NCBI GenBank assembly: GCA_964637365.1
Contig: CAZWWH010000048.1
Coordinates: forward strand, 1 to 9,260
Direction: 5' to 3'
DNA length: 9,260 nt
Origin: Cryptoclostridium sp964637365
Lineage (GTDB): Bacteria; Bacillota; Dehalobacteriia; UBA7702
Shown here: positions 1 through 7,027 of the stretch, in pieces
Position numbering within the stretch: position 1 is the stretch's first letter
How the letters are laid out: each line of letters starts with the position of its first letter
Notes under the pieces: model-generated
The model's input: the letters and a program-made list of their open reading frames with translations, nothing else
Told to the model about the DNA's origin: nothing
The model's database searches: none
Program-made: the position numbers and the translations under genes

Positions 1-137
1 TGGCTGAGAAGGTTTTGGAGATACTGACAAACCGAGAATTGTATGAACATATCAAGGAAAATACACATTGCCAAGAGAGGTTTGCACCAGAAAATGTGAT
101 GCGGAAAATCGAAGAGTTGCTGGAGGAGTCAACATGA
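1..137 (+). CDS. Glycosyltransferase, GT4-like, C-terminal end (partial)
   Basis: The window opens inside a gene read from base 3; 44 codons remain before the TGA at 135-137. The peptide starts AEKVLEILTNRELYEH and ends in KIEELLEEST. A helical stretch of this kind, with an R-F-(A/S)-x-E-N-V motif (RFAPENV), is typical of the last helix of GT4/GT-B glycosyltransferases, where the C-terminus packs back across the N-terminal domain. Such enzymes transfer a sugar from a nucleotide donor at the cytoplasmic face of the membrane, which fits the genes that follow. The donor and acceptor sites lie upstream of the window, so the substrate cannot be inferred. The family call rests on this short tail and the context. 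Confidence 0.6.
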   Translation, partial: AEKVLEILTNRELYEHIKENTHCQERFAPENVMRKIEELLEEST

Positions 138-149
138 CACAAGGGTAAG

Positions 150-335
150 ATGCGACAAAAAGTATGAGTGATTCATTACCAGAACCATAATACGGAAAAG
201 GCCGCGTATAAAGTAACCTATGATGTGGTAGGAAAGCATCGAAGATACACTGAGTATTTATTTTGGCTTGCTTATGCTGTATCAGATACTTTGCGCCCTT
301 GGTACAAAAGAATTATCAGACTATTTTGTGGATAG
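150..335 (+). pseudogene. Possible remnant of a small membrane-protein gene
   Basis: The 247 bases between the GT4 stop and the next gene hold no intact gene. One frame looks coding-like. An AAGGG at 141-145 precedes an ATG at 150, an in-frame TGA follows at 165-167, then a GTG at 168 opens 55 codons to a TAG at 333-335. The product contains a short hydrophobic run, EYLFWLAYAV, after a basic stretch and ends in RIIRLFCG. The EYLFWLAY-type start resembles the first membrane helix of some Wzy-like polymerases, and this locus otherwise shows no polymerase. That resemblance is weak and from memory. It may simply be non-coding spacer. I see no convincing promoter or terminator in the region. Confidence 0.22.
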
Positions 336-384
336 TATCTTGTGTTGCTAAGAACAAAATGAGTTTGGAAATAAGAGAAGTGAA

Positions 385-1441
385 TTGGCGCCTAATTTAC
401 CTGCAAATACAAAAAGGATGGGATACAGGCTTATGCTAAGCAGAGAACTTCCTGTAGTGGGACGAAGAGCGGACCTGGACATGGTAAAGGGTTTTGCTAT
501 ACTTATCATGCTTTTGTTTCATTGTATGACGGAGAATTATTTAAAAACATGGATATCTAGCTTCAATATGCCCATCTTCTTTGTGATTTGTGGGATCATC
601 CATGCTGCCAAGGAAAATCAAGTTGAAAAGTTTAAGAAGATTTTATGTAAGCGCTGCCGCTCGCTGATGCTGCCTTACCTGGTGTGGGGGCTGGTTCTTA
701 TTGGCTTTTTCCAGCTTCTAAATGTTGCTGCAGGGAATAAGTTAACAATAGCGCAACAGCTGTTCCGGCTGGTTACCTTGCAGGGGATTGAATCCATGTG
801 GTTTCTTTCCTGCTATATGATTGCGGAGCTGCTGTTTGCTTGCCTCTATATGAGACTGCCGCTTGTTGGACGGGGAATTGGCTTGGCGGTAATGGTACTT
901 GGCTTGTTTGCTATTACCCTCATGGGGATGCCTAAACTATGGATTCTTCGTCTGCTCATAAAAATTGTGGTGGGTCTGAGTTTCATTTACATAGGATATG
1001 CCATTGAACGCTGTGCCATTTATAAGAAGATGCACATTGGGTTGCGGTACTGTTATTTCTGGCATTTGGCTTGGTAGCAAACGGGAATGGATTTGTGGGA
1101 ATTAGTGCATTGGAATTTCAAAATGTATTCCTGTTTTATTTGATTGCCATCGTTGAGAGCATTTCCCTATTGGCAATTTTTACCCAAATCAATCGTTTGT
1201 GCCAGAGAAGGCTCCGTTTGCTGGAATTATTTGGGAGAAATACAATTGTTGTGGTTTGTACCAATAATTTGTTTATTGAAATCGTAAGGCTTCTGGATCA
1301 TAAAATTACGGGAGACATTTTGCTCCAGTGGGGATTTTAGGAAGTATTGTCTTTGCCGTTATTCTGTCTGCTATGGAATATGTAACCATTCGATTGGCCC
1401 AGGGGAAATTGGGTGTTTTATTTGGAAAGCGTTTGAGGTAG
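385..1441 (+). pseudogene. Acyltransferase-3 family membrane protein, broken by two frameshifts
   Basis: Three consecutive frames join into one acyltransferase-3 protein, the family of integral membrane O-acetyl/acyl transferases that modify surface sugars. Frame one (385-1077) carries the N-terminal signature RRADLDMVKGFAI followed by LLFHC, with the family histidine, and several membrane helices. Coding sense moves to a second frame near 1030-1040 and continues as VLLFLAFGLVANGNGF up to the TAG at 1338-1340. It includes the typical C-terminal motif LELFGRNTIVVV. It then moves to a third frame at the G run 1330-1333 and ends at TAG 1439-1441. Each shift is explained by one missing base; at the second, five Gs instead of four would restore the frame. 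The start is uncertain: TTG 385 has AAGAGAAG upstream, while ATG 418 and 433 have weak sites. Either the gene is dead or the assembly has indel errors. The stop lies 2 bases before the next start. Confidence 0.8.
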
Positions 1442-1443
1442 CT

Positions 1444-2217
1444 ATGGATGTTTTTAGCGCAATACAAGCAAGAAAAAAATTACACGATTTACAACACTTT
1501 GAAAAAACCAGATATGGGAAAAAACTGGCAGAATTGAAGGGAGCCTATAAGGGGCGGCACTGCTTTATTATTGGCAACGGGCCAAGCCTGACGGCGGAGG
1601 ATTTGGATCGATTAAAAGGGGAGTACTGCTTTGCCTTTAACCGGATCTACTATATCTTTGACAAAACTACTTGGCGACCGACATTTTATTGTACCCAGGA
1701 CGATATAATCGTCAGAAATTCATTAAGTGAGATTCGCAGTAAAATTAAAACGCCATTTGTTTTTGCCCCGATCAATTTGAAATGGTACTATGACTTGGAT
1801 GTGGGGACGGAATATTATTTTTGCCAAAGGCAGGCGGACTCGGAAGACTCTGTTCCCGTATTTAGCGAGGATATTGCCCATGAAATCGGTGTGGGCAATA
1901 CGGTTGCCTATACGGCAATTCAGCTGGCGGTATATATGGGGTTTTCCTCAATTTATCTGCTGGGTGTGGATCACAGCTTTCATGTGTCCCAAGACAAAGC
2001 AGGCAATATTGTGGTGGATCCCCATGCAAAAGACTATTTTTGCGATGCCTATAACCGGGATAAGGATGAATTATTTATCCCTAAGCTGGATGTATCCACA
2101 CTTTCCTACATTGCAGCGAAACGATATGCGGATACCCATAATGTGGACATTTTCAATGCCACCAGAGGCGGAAAATTGGAGATATTTCAGCGCGTAGACT
2201 TTGAACGTTTGTTCTAA
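1444..2217 (+). CDS. MptE-like / Maf-type (DUF115) protein, putative glycosyltransferase
   Basis: A 257-residue soluble protein starting at ATG 1444, with GAGG at 1435-1438 as binding site. Landmarks are FIIGNGPSL (41-49), FAFNRIYY (63-70), FYCTQDD (81-87), GVGNTVAYTAIQLA (149-162), YLLGVDHSF (171-179) and a tail with FNATRGGKLEIF (237-248). The early glycine-rich GNGPSL loop, a following Asn strand and the later G-N-T-V/helix/Y-L-x-G-x-D block are the pattern of the 6-hydroxymethylpterin diphosphokinase MptE-like family. That core also occurs in Maf flagellin glycosyltransferases, and a similar layout is seen in GT42 sialyltransferases. Pterin chemistry is unlikely here because all neighbours are polysaccharide genes. 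I infer a glycosyltransferase role, possibly with a CMP-activated ulosonic acid. I do not see a clear equivalent of the GT42 catalytic histidine near the C-terminal third. The family call is firm, the substrate is not. Confidence 0.75.
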   Translation: MDVFSAIQARKKLHDLQHFEKTRYGKKLAELKGAYKGRHCFIIGNGPSLTAEDLDRLKGEYCFAFNRIYYIFDKTTWRPTFYCTQDDIIVRNSLSEIRSKIKTPFVFAPINLKWYYDLDVGTEYYFCQRQADSEDSVPVFSEDIAHEIGVGNTVAYTAIQLAVYMGFSSIYLLGVDHSFHVSQDKAGNIVVDPHAKDYFCDAYNRDKDELFIPKLDVSTLSYIAAKRYADTHNVDIFNATRGGKLEIFQRVDFERLF

Positions 2218-2221
2218 GACT

Positions 2222-2241
2222 CGGAGCGCAGCAGTGCTCCG
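2222..2241. other. Intergenic hairpin after the MptE-like gene
   Basis: Five bases after the MptE-like stop, CGGAGCGC (2222-2229) pairs with GTGCTCCG (2234-2241) around the loop AGCA: eight pairs with one G-T wobble. No T-run follows, so it is not a standard intrinsic terminator. It may slow polymerase or protect the 3' end of the upstream message. The rest of the 141-base gap holds short repeats: CAATTTG at 2248-2254, and its reverse complement CAAATTG at 2270-2276 and 2294-2300. A TTGACA at 2303-2308 has no suitable -10 at the right distance, so I do not call a promoter. Confidence 0.4.
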
Positions 2242-2358
2242 GATCTGCAATTTGGCAGTGAGAATGGAACAAATTGGGATAACAAACCAGTGACAAATTG
2301 GCTTGACAGATGGGAATAATACTCTGCCAGATCTATTTTACTGAGGAGAAAAGGGAAG

Positions 2359-3399
2359 ATGAACGCCATAATACAAAAACAACGTGCTTCGAACTTGGAA
2401 CTGTTAAGAATTGTTGCCATGACGATGATCATTGCGCTGCACCAGAATGGGACAGCCAATGCTTTGGAAAACCTGACGCCAGGAGGGGCAAACTATTATC
2501 TGGCCCACGGCATGGAAGCGCTGTGCATCTGTGCCGTAAATTGCTTTGTGCTGATTTCTGGGTATTTTATGGTTGAAAAGAACCAGGCTCCCCTTAGTAA
2601 ATGCGTCCATTTGCTGATAGACGTTGCCTTTTGGGGGCTGCTGGGTTGCTTCTGCGCCTTTGTTTTCAGGGGAGAGCGCACAGGAGTTAAGGATATGATC
2701 GTTACCATTCTCCCATATATCAAGGGTCAACGTTGGTTTGTCCGGGATTATATCATTCTAATGTTGCTGGCGCCGTTTATTAATAGCGCGCTTGTTCGTC
2801 TCAGCAAACGCAACTACCAGATTTTATTGGCAGTTTTATTGCTTCTTTTCTCCATTTGGCCTTCTTTCCTTCCCAATCCGCCCATAGATGATTATGGTTA
2901 TAGCTGTGTACATTTTATCCATCTTTATGTCATAGCGGGGTACTTAAAACTGCACCTGACAAAAACGCATAAGCCTGCGGTGTATTTCATGGGATACCTG
3001 ATATCTGTAATCTTTATTTTTGGATCTTCTATACTGGGCATAGGGATTGCTTATGCCTATAACTATACGTTTGTCATAACTGCCGCAGTAAGCCTTTTCC
3101 TGTTCTTTAGGAGTTTGACAATTCAATCATCGGCCATCAATACGCTGGCTACAGGCGCCTTTGATGCGTTTGTGATCCATACCACGGGATTCTTTGCGGA
3201 GCTGATTTACCTTCGGCTGTTCCATGTGGATACGGCATTGTTCGGCGCAAGTTTACCCTATCTGATTGGATTAGTTCTATGCCCGCCGGTGTTCTATGCT
3301 TTCAGCGCAATATTAGCGGCAGGAAAGCGGTGGGTATTTAGCAAAAGTGTGGATCGATGGATAGCTAAGCTGCCCATAAAAAACTATCACATTGATTAA
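2359..3399 (+). CDS. Acyltransferase-3 family membrane protein
   Basis: A 346-residue, highly hydrophobic protein with about ten predicted membrane helices by eye. It is in the usual size range of acyltransferase-3 proteins, which move acetyl or other acyl groups from the cytoplasm onto sugars of surface polysaccharides. The N-terminal family signature is clear: R9-x3-L13-E14-x2-R17-IVA, then H28 in IIALHQ, with the Arg and His expected to be catalytically important. The ISGYFM segment around residue 67 is also typical. It starts at ATG 2359 with purine-rich GAGGAG at 2343-2348 and AGGGAAG just before the ATG. It is intact, unlike the broken relative at 385-1441. The two differ greatly in sequence, so this is a second enzyme rather than a recent copy. 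It probably O-acylates the locus product. The acyl donor and target sugar cannot be read from the sequence. Confidence 0.88.
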   Translation: MNAIIQKQRASNLELLRIVAMTMIIALHQNGTANALENLTPGGANYYLAHGMEALCICAVNCFVLISGYFMVEKNQAPLSKCVHLLIDVAFWGLLGCFCAFVFRGERTGVKDMIVTILPYIKGQRWFVRDYIILMLLAPFINSALVRLSKRNYQILLAVLLLLFSIWPSFLPNPPIDDYGYSCVHFIHLYVIAGYLKLHLTKTHKPAVYFMGYLISVIFIFGSSILGIGIAYAYNYTFVITAAVSLFLFFRSLTIQSSAINTLATGAFDAFVIHTTGFFAELIYLRLFHVDTALFGASLPYLIGLVLCPPVFYAFSAILAAGKRWVFSKSVDRWIAKLPIKNYHID

Positions 3400-3410
3400 C
3401 TTTAGATATG

Positions 3411-3449
3411 CCTTAGTATAGACGGCCCTGATAACCGTGCGAACTAAGG
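3411..3449 (+). promoter_or_regulatory. Intergenic two-part stem, possible structured leader
   Basis: CCTTAGT (3411-3417) pairs perfectly with ACTAAGG (3443-3449). Inside it, ACGG (3422-3425) pairs with CCGT (3435-3438). The two helices are separated by a symmetric four-by-four internal loop, and the apical loop is CCCTGATAA. It starts 11 bases after the acyltransferase stop and lies about 70 bases upstream of the flippase start. Symmetry of this kind suggests a folded RNA element in the leader of the flippase gene or at the 3' end of the acyltransferase message. No known family is recognised. Confidence 0.4.
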
Positions 3450-3451
3450 GG

Positions 3452-3476
3452 ACACACGGAAAAGCTTCCCCTGTGT
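3452..3476 (+). promoter_or_regulatory. Second intergenic hairpin, adjacent to the first
   Basis: ACACA (3452-3456) pairs with TGTGT (3472-3476) and GGAA (3458-3461) with TTCC (3466-3469). The loop is AAGC and there is a small uneven internal bulge. It begins two bases after the first stem. Downstream is T-rich (TTCCATTTTC, 3481-3490) but not a clean T-run, so a terminator is possible but poor. An alternative stem, AGGGGA (3447-3452) with TCCCCT (3467-3472), would break both hairpins, so the region could in principle switch between two folds. Confidence 0.35.
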
Positions 3477-3517
3477 AGCCTTCCATTTTCTATTGAGCGA
3501 AAAGGATTCTTTTGAAC

Positions 3518-5053
3518 ATGAAACAGGAAAAAAGCCAATTAAAAGTTGGCATTATTCTAAATTATGTAAACATGATTCTGGGCAATCTCATTCCCATCTT
3601 CTATACCCCGATCATGTTGTCGCTGCTGGGGCAAAGTGAGTATGGCCTGTATAAGCTGTCCAGCAGTGTCACCAGCTATTTGTCCCTGATTTCCATGGGT
3701 CTGGGTTCAGCGATTACCAGGTATCTAATCAAAGAACGAGAAGAACATGGCAAAGAAGCGGAAGAGAAGATGCTGGGTTTATTCAGCGTAATTTTCAATG
3801 TGGCCGCGCTGGTAGCGCTGATTTTAGGTGTTGCGTTAACGGCGAGCCTGCATTTGTGGTATGGAAACTCTCTGACGCAGGCAGAACTGAGTCGGATGCG
3901 TATTCTAGTGTTCATGATGGTAATCAACATGGCACTAAGCTTTTCCCAGTCTCCCTATCTTTCTGTGGTAACAGCGCATGAGAAATTTACGTTTTACCAA
4001 TGCATGAACATTTTACTAACATGTGTAGTGCCAATTTTGAACCTAGTGGTGCTGTATGCAGGGGCTGGCTCTTTGGGTATGGCTACCTCCACAATGGGCA
4101 TGTCTGTGTTGACTCGGATAATTTATCACATCTATGTTCGCAAAACGATGAAGTTGAAACCTCGCCTGAAAGGCATGCCAGTAGGGAAGATGAAAGAGAT
4201 TTTTGCCTTTTCCTTCTGGATTTTTGTGGCCAATGTTGTGGGTCAGCTCTACAACGCAACAGATACGGTGATGATTGGTATGCTACCAGCCTTGGCAACT
4301 ACAGGCGTTGCAGTATACAATATTGGCCTAACAATGAGTAACATTATTGGTGGGATATCCACTGGCGTTTCTTCTTTGATTACACCAAAAACAAATAAAA
4401 TGGTATTTCAGGGGGCTAGTGGAGAGGAACTAACTGCCTTGGCAATTCGTATTGGTAGAATCCAAGGATATATTGCGTCCCTATTGATTACAGGATTTAT
4501 TGCATTTGGGCAACCGTTCATTCAGCTTTACGCAGGAAAGGGATATGAACAGTCCTATTGGGTAGCTATTTGGATTGCGGTTCCGGCCGTTTTTCATCTT
4601 GTTCAGAGTGTATGCTTGGCAATTATTGTTGCGGAAAACAAGCATCGTTTTCGCTCTCTTGTGTATCTTTTTATTGCCATTTTGAATGTAGTTGGTACAT
4701 GGTATATGATGAAGATTTGGGGTGTTGTCGGTGCAGCTGCTATGTCTGGAATTGCCACGATTGTTGGCCAAGGCCTAATCATGAATTGGTATTACAGTAA
4801 ACGAACTGAGCTAAATATGAGACTTTTCTGGAAACGTGTAGGTCAAGTATTTATTTGCCCCATTTTGCTTTGCGGAGTTACCCTGGTAATTTCTTACTAT
4901 ATCGATTTTTATAGGTTAGCGGCTCTGCTTATAGGTATTATGGTATATTTGTTGGTTTATATTGTACTGCTTTGGAAAACCACGATGAATTCATATGAAA
5001 AAGGTTTAATTCTCAGTTTATTAAGGTGGAAGAAACAAAAGCAGATAGATTAG
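3518..5053 (+). CDS. Oligosaccharide flippase, Wzx/MOP family
   Basis: A 511-residue, almost entirely hydrophobic protein with roughly 12 to 14 membrane helices, the size and form of Wzx-type flippases of the MOP exporter superfamily. These move undecaprenyl-linked repeat units from the inner to the outer face of the membrane. The opening is characteristic: a short basic N-terminus, then KVGIILNYVNMILGNLIPIF, then YTPIMLSLLGQSEYGLYKL with the G-x-x-E-Y-G-L-Y motif common in the family. The mid-protein FSFWIFVANVVGQLYNATD marks the start of the second half. The start is a choice: ATG 3518 lies 11 bases after AAAGGA (3501-3506), and TTG 3512 lies 5 bases after it. I prefer ATG, but TTG would add only two residues. 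GC is visibly higher in the first third than in the rest. The neighbouring GT genes follow within 15 bases. Confidence 0.9.
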   Translation: MKQEKSQLKVGIILNYVNMILGNLIPIFYTPIMLSLLGQSEYGLYKLSSSVTSYLSLISMGLGSAITRYLIKEREEHGKEAEEKMLGLFSVIFNVAALVALILGVALTASLHLWYGNSLTQAELSRMRILVFMMVINMALSFSQSPYLSVVTAHEKFTFYQCMNILLTCVVPILNLVVLYAGAGSLGMATSTMGMSVLTRIIYHIYVRKTMKLKPRLKGMPVGKMKEIFAFSFWIFVANVVGQLYNATDTVMIGMLPALATTGVAVYNIGLTMSNIIGGISTGVSSLITPKTNKMVFQGASGEELTALAIRIGRIQGYIASLLITGFIAFGQPFIQLYAGKGYEQSYWVAIWIAVPAVFHLVQSVCLAIIVAENKHRFRSLVYLFIAILNVVGTWYMMKIWGVVGAAAMSGIATIVGQGLIMNWYYSKRTELNMRLFWKRVGQVFICPILLCGVTLVISYYIDFYRLAALLIGIMVYLLVYIVLLWKTTMNSYEKGLILSLLRWKKQKQID

Positions 5054-5068
5054 AAGAAGGCGGTCACA

Positions 5069-5971
5069 ATGAAAGCTGTGCTAGTAAAGCTCTATAACCA
5101 GATATACCCATATATCCGGCATTTCCGATTTAATCTGCGGTACCATTTTCGAGTAATGACGCCAGAAAAGACCACTGCATATATCAAAAAAACGGGATGT
5201 TCCATTGCTCGCTTTGGAGATGGGGAATTCGGAATAATTACTAAGACGAATAGTCCGGATTTTCAGAGAAATGACAATGTGTTGGTGGAGCGGTTGACCC
5301 AGGTATGCATTGCCCAAGACCCTCGGATTTTGGTTTGCATTCCTCATAGTTTTAAGACTACCCGCGATTGTAATGATTTTGCGCGGAAATTTTGGGAATG
5401 GTGGCTCTGGGAGAACAACAATCTGGAGAGCATAGCCAAGCTGCTGAAGCTGAATTCACGGAAATGCCGTATTTTTGGTGATGCACAGATCACACGGCCT
5501 TATATGGACTGGAAAGATAAACGTAAGGCTGCCATGCGCTTCGAAGCACTGAAAACGCTGTGGCAGGATCAGGATGTGTTGATTTTAGAGGGCGCTAAGA
5601 CCAAACTGGGCGTTGGCAATGATTTGCTTAGCAGAACCAGAAGCATTCAACGAATTTTAGCACCGGCGAAAAATGCTTTTTCCCTCTATGATGAAATTTT
5701 AGCGGTTGCACGCCGGAAAGGGGCAGGGAAGCTGGTTCTGTTGGCCTTGGGGCCTACGGCTACTGTGCTGGCCTATGATTTGGCGCTGGCAAATATTCAG
5801 GCGTTAGATATCGGACATATTGATATTGAGTATGAGTGGTTTTTGCAGAGGGCCAACCAAAAGACTGCTGTAATGGGAAAGGCAACGCAGGAGTCTCACA
5901 CGGAAGTTCATGAGTGTACAAAGGAGGATCAGGAATATCTATCTCAGATTATTATGAGGATTGGATGTTAG
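5069..5971 (+). CDS. GT-D fold (DUF1792) glycosyltransferase
   Basis: A 300-residue soluble protein beginning at ATG 5069, 15 bases after the flippase stop, with a purine-rich AGAAGGCGG upstream. Residues 44-54 read CSIARFGDGEF. This holds the D-G-E (51-53) form of the DXE motif that is the metal-binding signature of the DUF1792/GT-D fold, first characterised for a streptococcal glucosyltransferase of the Fap1 adhesin pathway. Further family marks are VCIPHSF (84-90), ILEGAKTKLGVGNDLL and LVLLALGPTATVLAYDLA near the C-terminus, where the conserved GPT(A)T loop and the following D-I-G-H-I-D-I-E-Y are typical. It would add a sugar from a nucleotide donor to a growing chain at the cytoplasmic side of the membrane. 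Donor and acceptor are unknown. It overlaps nothing; the GT2 gene starts 8 bases after its stop. Confidence 0.85.
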   Translation: MKAVLVKLYNQIYPYIRHFRFNLRYHFRVMTPEKTTAYIKKTGCSIARFGDGEFGIITKTNSPDFQRNDNVLVERLTQVCIAQDPRILVCIPHSFKTTRDCNDFARKFWEWWLWENNNLESIAKLLKLNSRKCRIFGDAQITRPYMDWKDKRKAAMRFEALKTLWQDQDVLILEGAKTKLGVGNDLLSRTRSIQRILAPAKNAFSLYDEILAVARRKGAGKLVLLALGPTATVLAYDLALANIQALDIGHIDIEYEWFLQRANQKTAVMGKATQESHTEVHECTKEDQEYLSQIIMRIGC

Positions 5972-5977
5972 GAGGAG
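5971..5977 (+). promoter_or_regulatory. Ribosome binding site deciding the GT2 start
   Basis: GGAGGAG lies just upstream of ATG 5980 and shares its first G with the stop codon of the GT-D gene. The reading frame is open further up to an ATG at 5914, but that would overlap the GT-D gene by 58 bases and place non-family residues ahead of the canonical MPIVSIIVPVYN start. ATG 5980 is therefore the true start, and the two genes are probably translationally coupled. Confidence 0.85.
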
Positions 5978-5979
5978 CT

Positions 5980-6996
5980 ATGCCAATAGTGAGCATCATT
6001 GTACCTGTGTATAATGTTGAAGAATATCTGAACAGATGCGTTGACAGCATACTAGCCCAGACATTTACTGATTTTGAATTGATTTTGGTGGATGATGGAA
6101 GTCCGGACAACTGCGGCACCATCTGCGATGAATACGCGGTAAAAGACAAACGTGTTCGCGTGATCCACCAGACGAATGGAGGACTGTCCGCAGCCCGGAA
6201 TGCTGGGATAGAGGAAGCAAAAGGAAAGTACATATTATTTTGTGATAGTGACGATTATGTTTCCCCAAGATGGTGTGAAACACTTGTAGCTGCATCGGCG
6301 AAAGGCCAAGGTGAGTTTGTGTTTGGCGGCATTCAAGTAGTAACCCTTGAAAAGCTGGATGCGGCACCAGATGTAGTTGCCCCAGGAAACGAGAAAAAAG
6401 AGTATCCCATTTGTGACTTTTTTCTATTCCATACAAAAGGTTTGGCAGGATTTGCCTGGAATGTGCTTTATGATGCTGCCATAATTCGGAAGTACCATTT
6501 GCGGTTTCGGCAAGATTTGATTATAGAGGATTTGCCATTTTGCCTAGAATATCTAAAGCATACGCAGTCTCTGCTCTATTGTGGCCATGCTGGATACTAT
6601 TATGTACAACGTGCGGCACCTACGCTATCACGGAAATACTATCAGGACGGTTTCCAAAAATGGCGCGAAAAATATGCAGGCGTTCAGAGCTTTATTGATC
6701 AGTGCGTTGCTCCTGAGCAACGAGAATCGTGCAGAAAAACAATTGCAGATTTTTATTTGTATTTTTTCTTAACCTCTCTTGGGAATACTTTTGACAAGCG
6801 CAGTACGCTTTCATTTATTCAAAAGCTGAAATACAACCAGGCAGTCATTCGTTCTGCTGAATTCAAACATTGCTTACGATACTGTGATAACAAAAATGAA
6901 GATAACCGTTATTTGAACATCCTAAGAAAGGGAAATTATTACATAGCGTATTTGTATCTTCTTGGTGTGAAAGCGAAGAATATATTAAAAAAATAG
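5980..6996 (+). CDS. Glycosyltransferase family 2 (GT-A)
   Basis: A 338-residue GT-A glycosyltransferase. It opens with MPIVSIIVPVYNVEEYLNRC, the canonical GT2 nucleotide-binding start. VDDGSPDNC (37-45) gives the first acidic motif, NGGLSAARNAG (66-76) the conserved loop, FCDSDDYV (87-94) the metal-binding DXD-type motif and IIEDLPFC (181-188) the ED motif that supplies the catalytic base. The YYYVQR segment (206-211) is the usual post-catalytic strand. The C-terminal 120 residues are helical and basic, probably for membrane association. It transfers a sugar from a nucleotide donor onto the lipid-linked intermediate. The identity of the sugar cannot be inferred. The last 300 bases are AT-rich compared with the next gene. 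The 31-base gap downstream carries only a ribosome binding site. Confidence 0.93.
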   Translation: MPIVSIIVPVYNVEEYLNRCVDSILAQTFTDFELILVDDGSPDNCGTICDEYAVKDKRVRVIHQTNGGLSAARNAGIEEAKGKYILFCDSDDYVSPRWCETLVAASAKGQGEFVFGGIQVVTLEKLDAAPDVVAPGNEKKEYPICDFFLFHTKGLAGFAWNVLYDAAIIRKYHLRFRQDLIIEDLPFCLEYLKHTQSLLYCGHAGYYYVQRAAPTLSRKYYQDGFQKWREKYAGVQSFIDQCVAPEQRESCRKTIADFYLYFFLTSLGNTFDKRSTLSFIQKLKYNQAVIRSAEFKHCLRYCDNKNEDNRYLNILRKGNYYIAYLYLLGVKAKNILKK

Positions 6997-7015
6997 ACGG
7001 CACAGTCAGACAAAC

Positions 7016-7022
7016 GGAGGAG
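7016..7022 (+). promoter_or_regulatory. Ribosome binding site of the kdsB-like gene
   Basis: GGAGGAG five bases ahead of ATG 7028. It is the strongest site in the window and stands at the head of the CMP-Kdo module. No promoter-like pair is visible in the 31-base gap, so the module is probably transcribed with the genes upstream. Confidence 0.8.
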
Positions 7023-7027
7023 AAATT

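Noticed and set aside
2303..2308. TTGACA as a promoter -35 box before the second acyltransferase
   Set aside because: At 16-18 bases downstream there is no TATAAT-like box; the AT-rich candidates are too near or too far.
3452..3490. Rho-independent terminator between acyltransferase and flippase genes
   Set aside because: The stem is interrupted and the T-rich stretch is not a run adjoining the stem, so I list it only as a structured element.
5914..5979. Upstream ATG at 5914 as start of the GT2 gene
   Set aside because: It would overlap the GT-D gene, adds residues foreign to the family, and ATG 5980 has a strong GGAGGAG and the canonical GT2 N-terminus.
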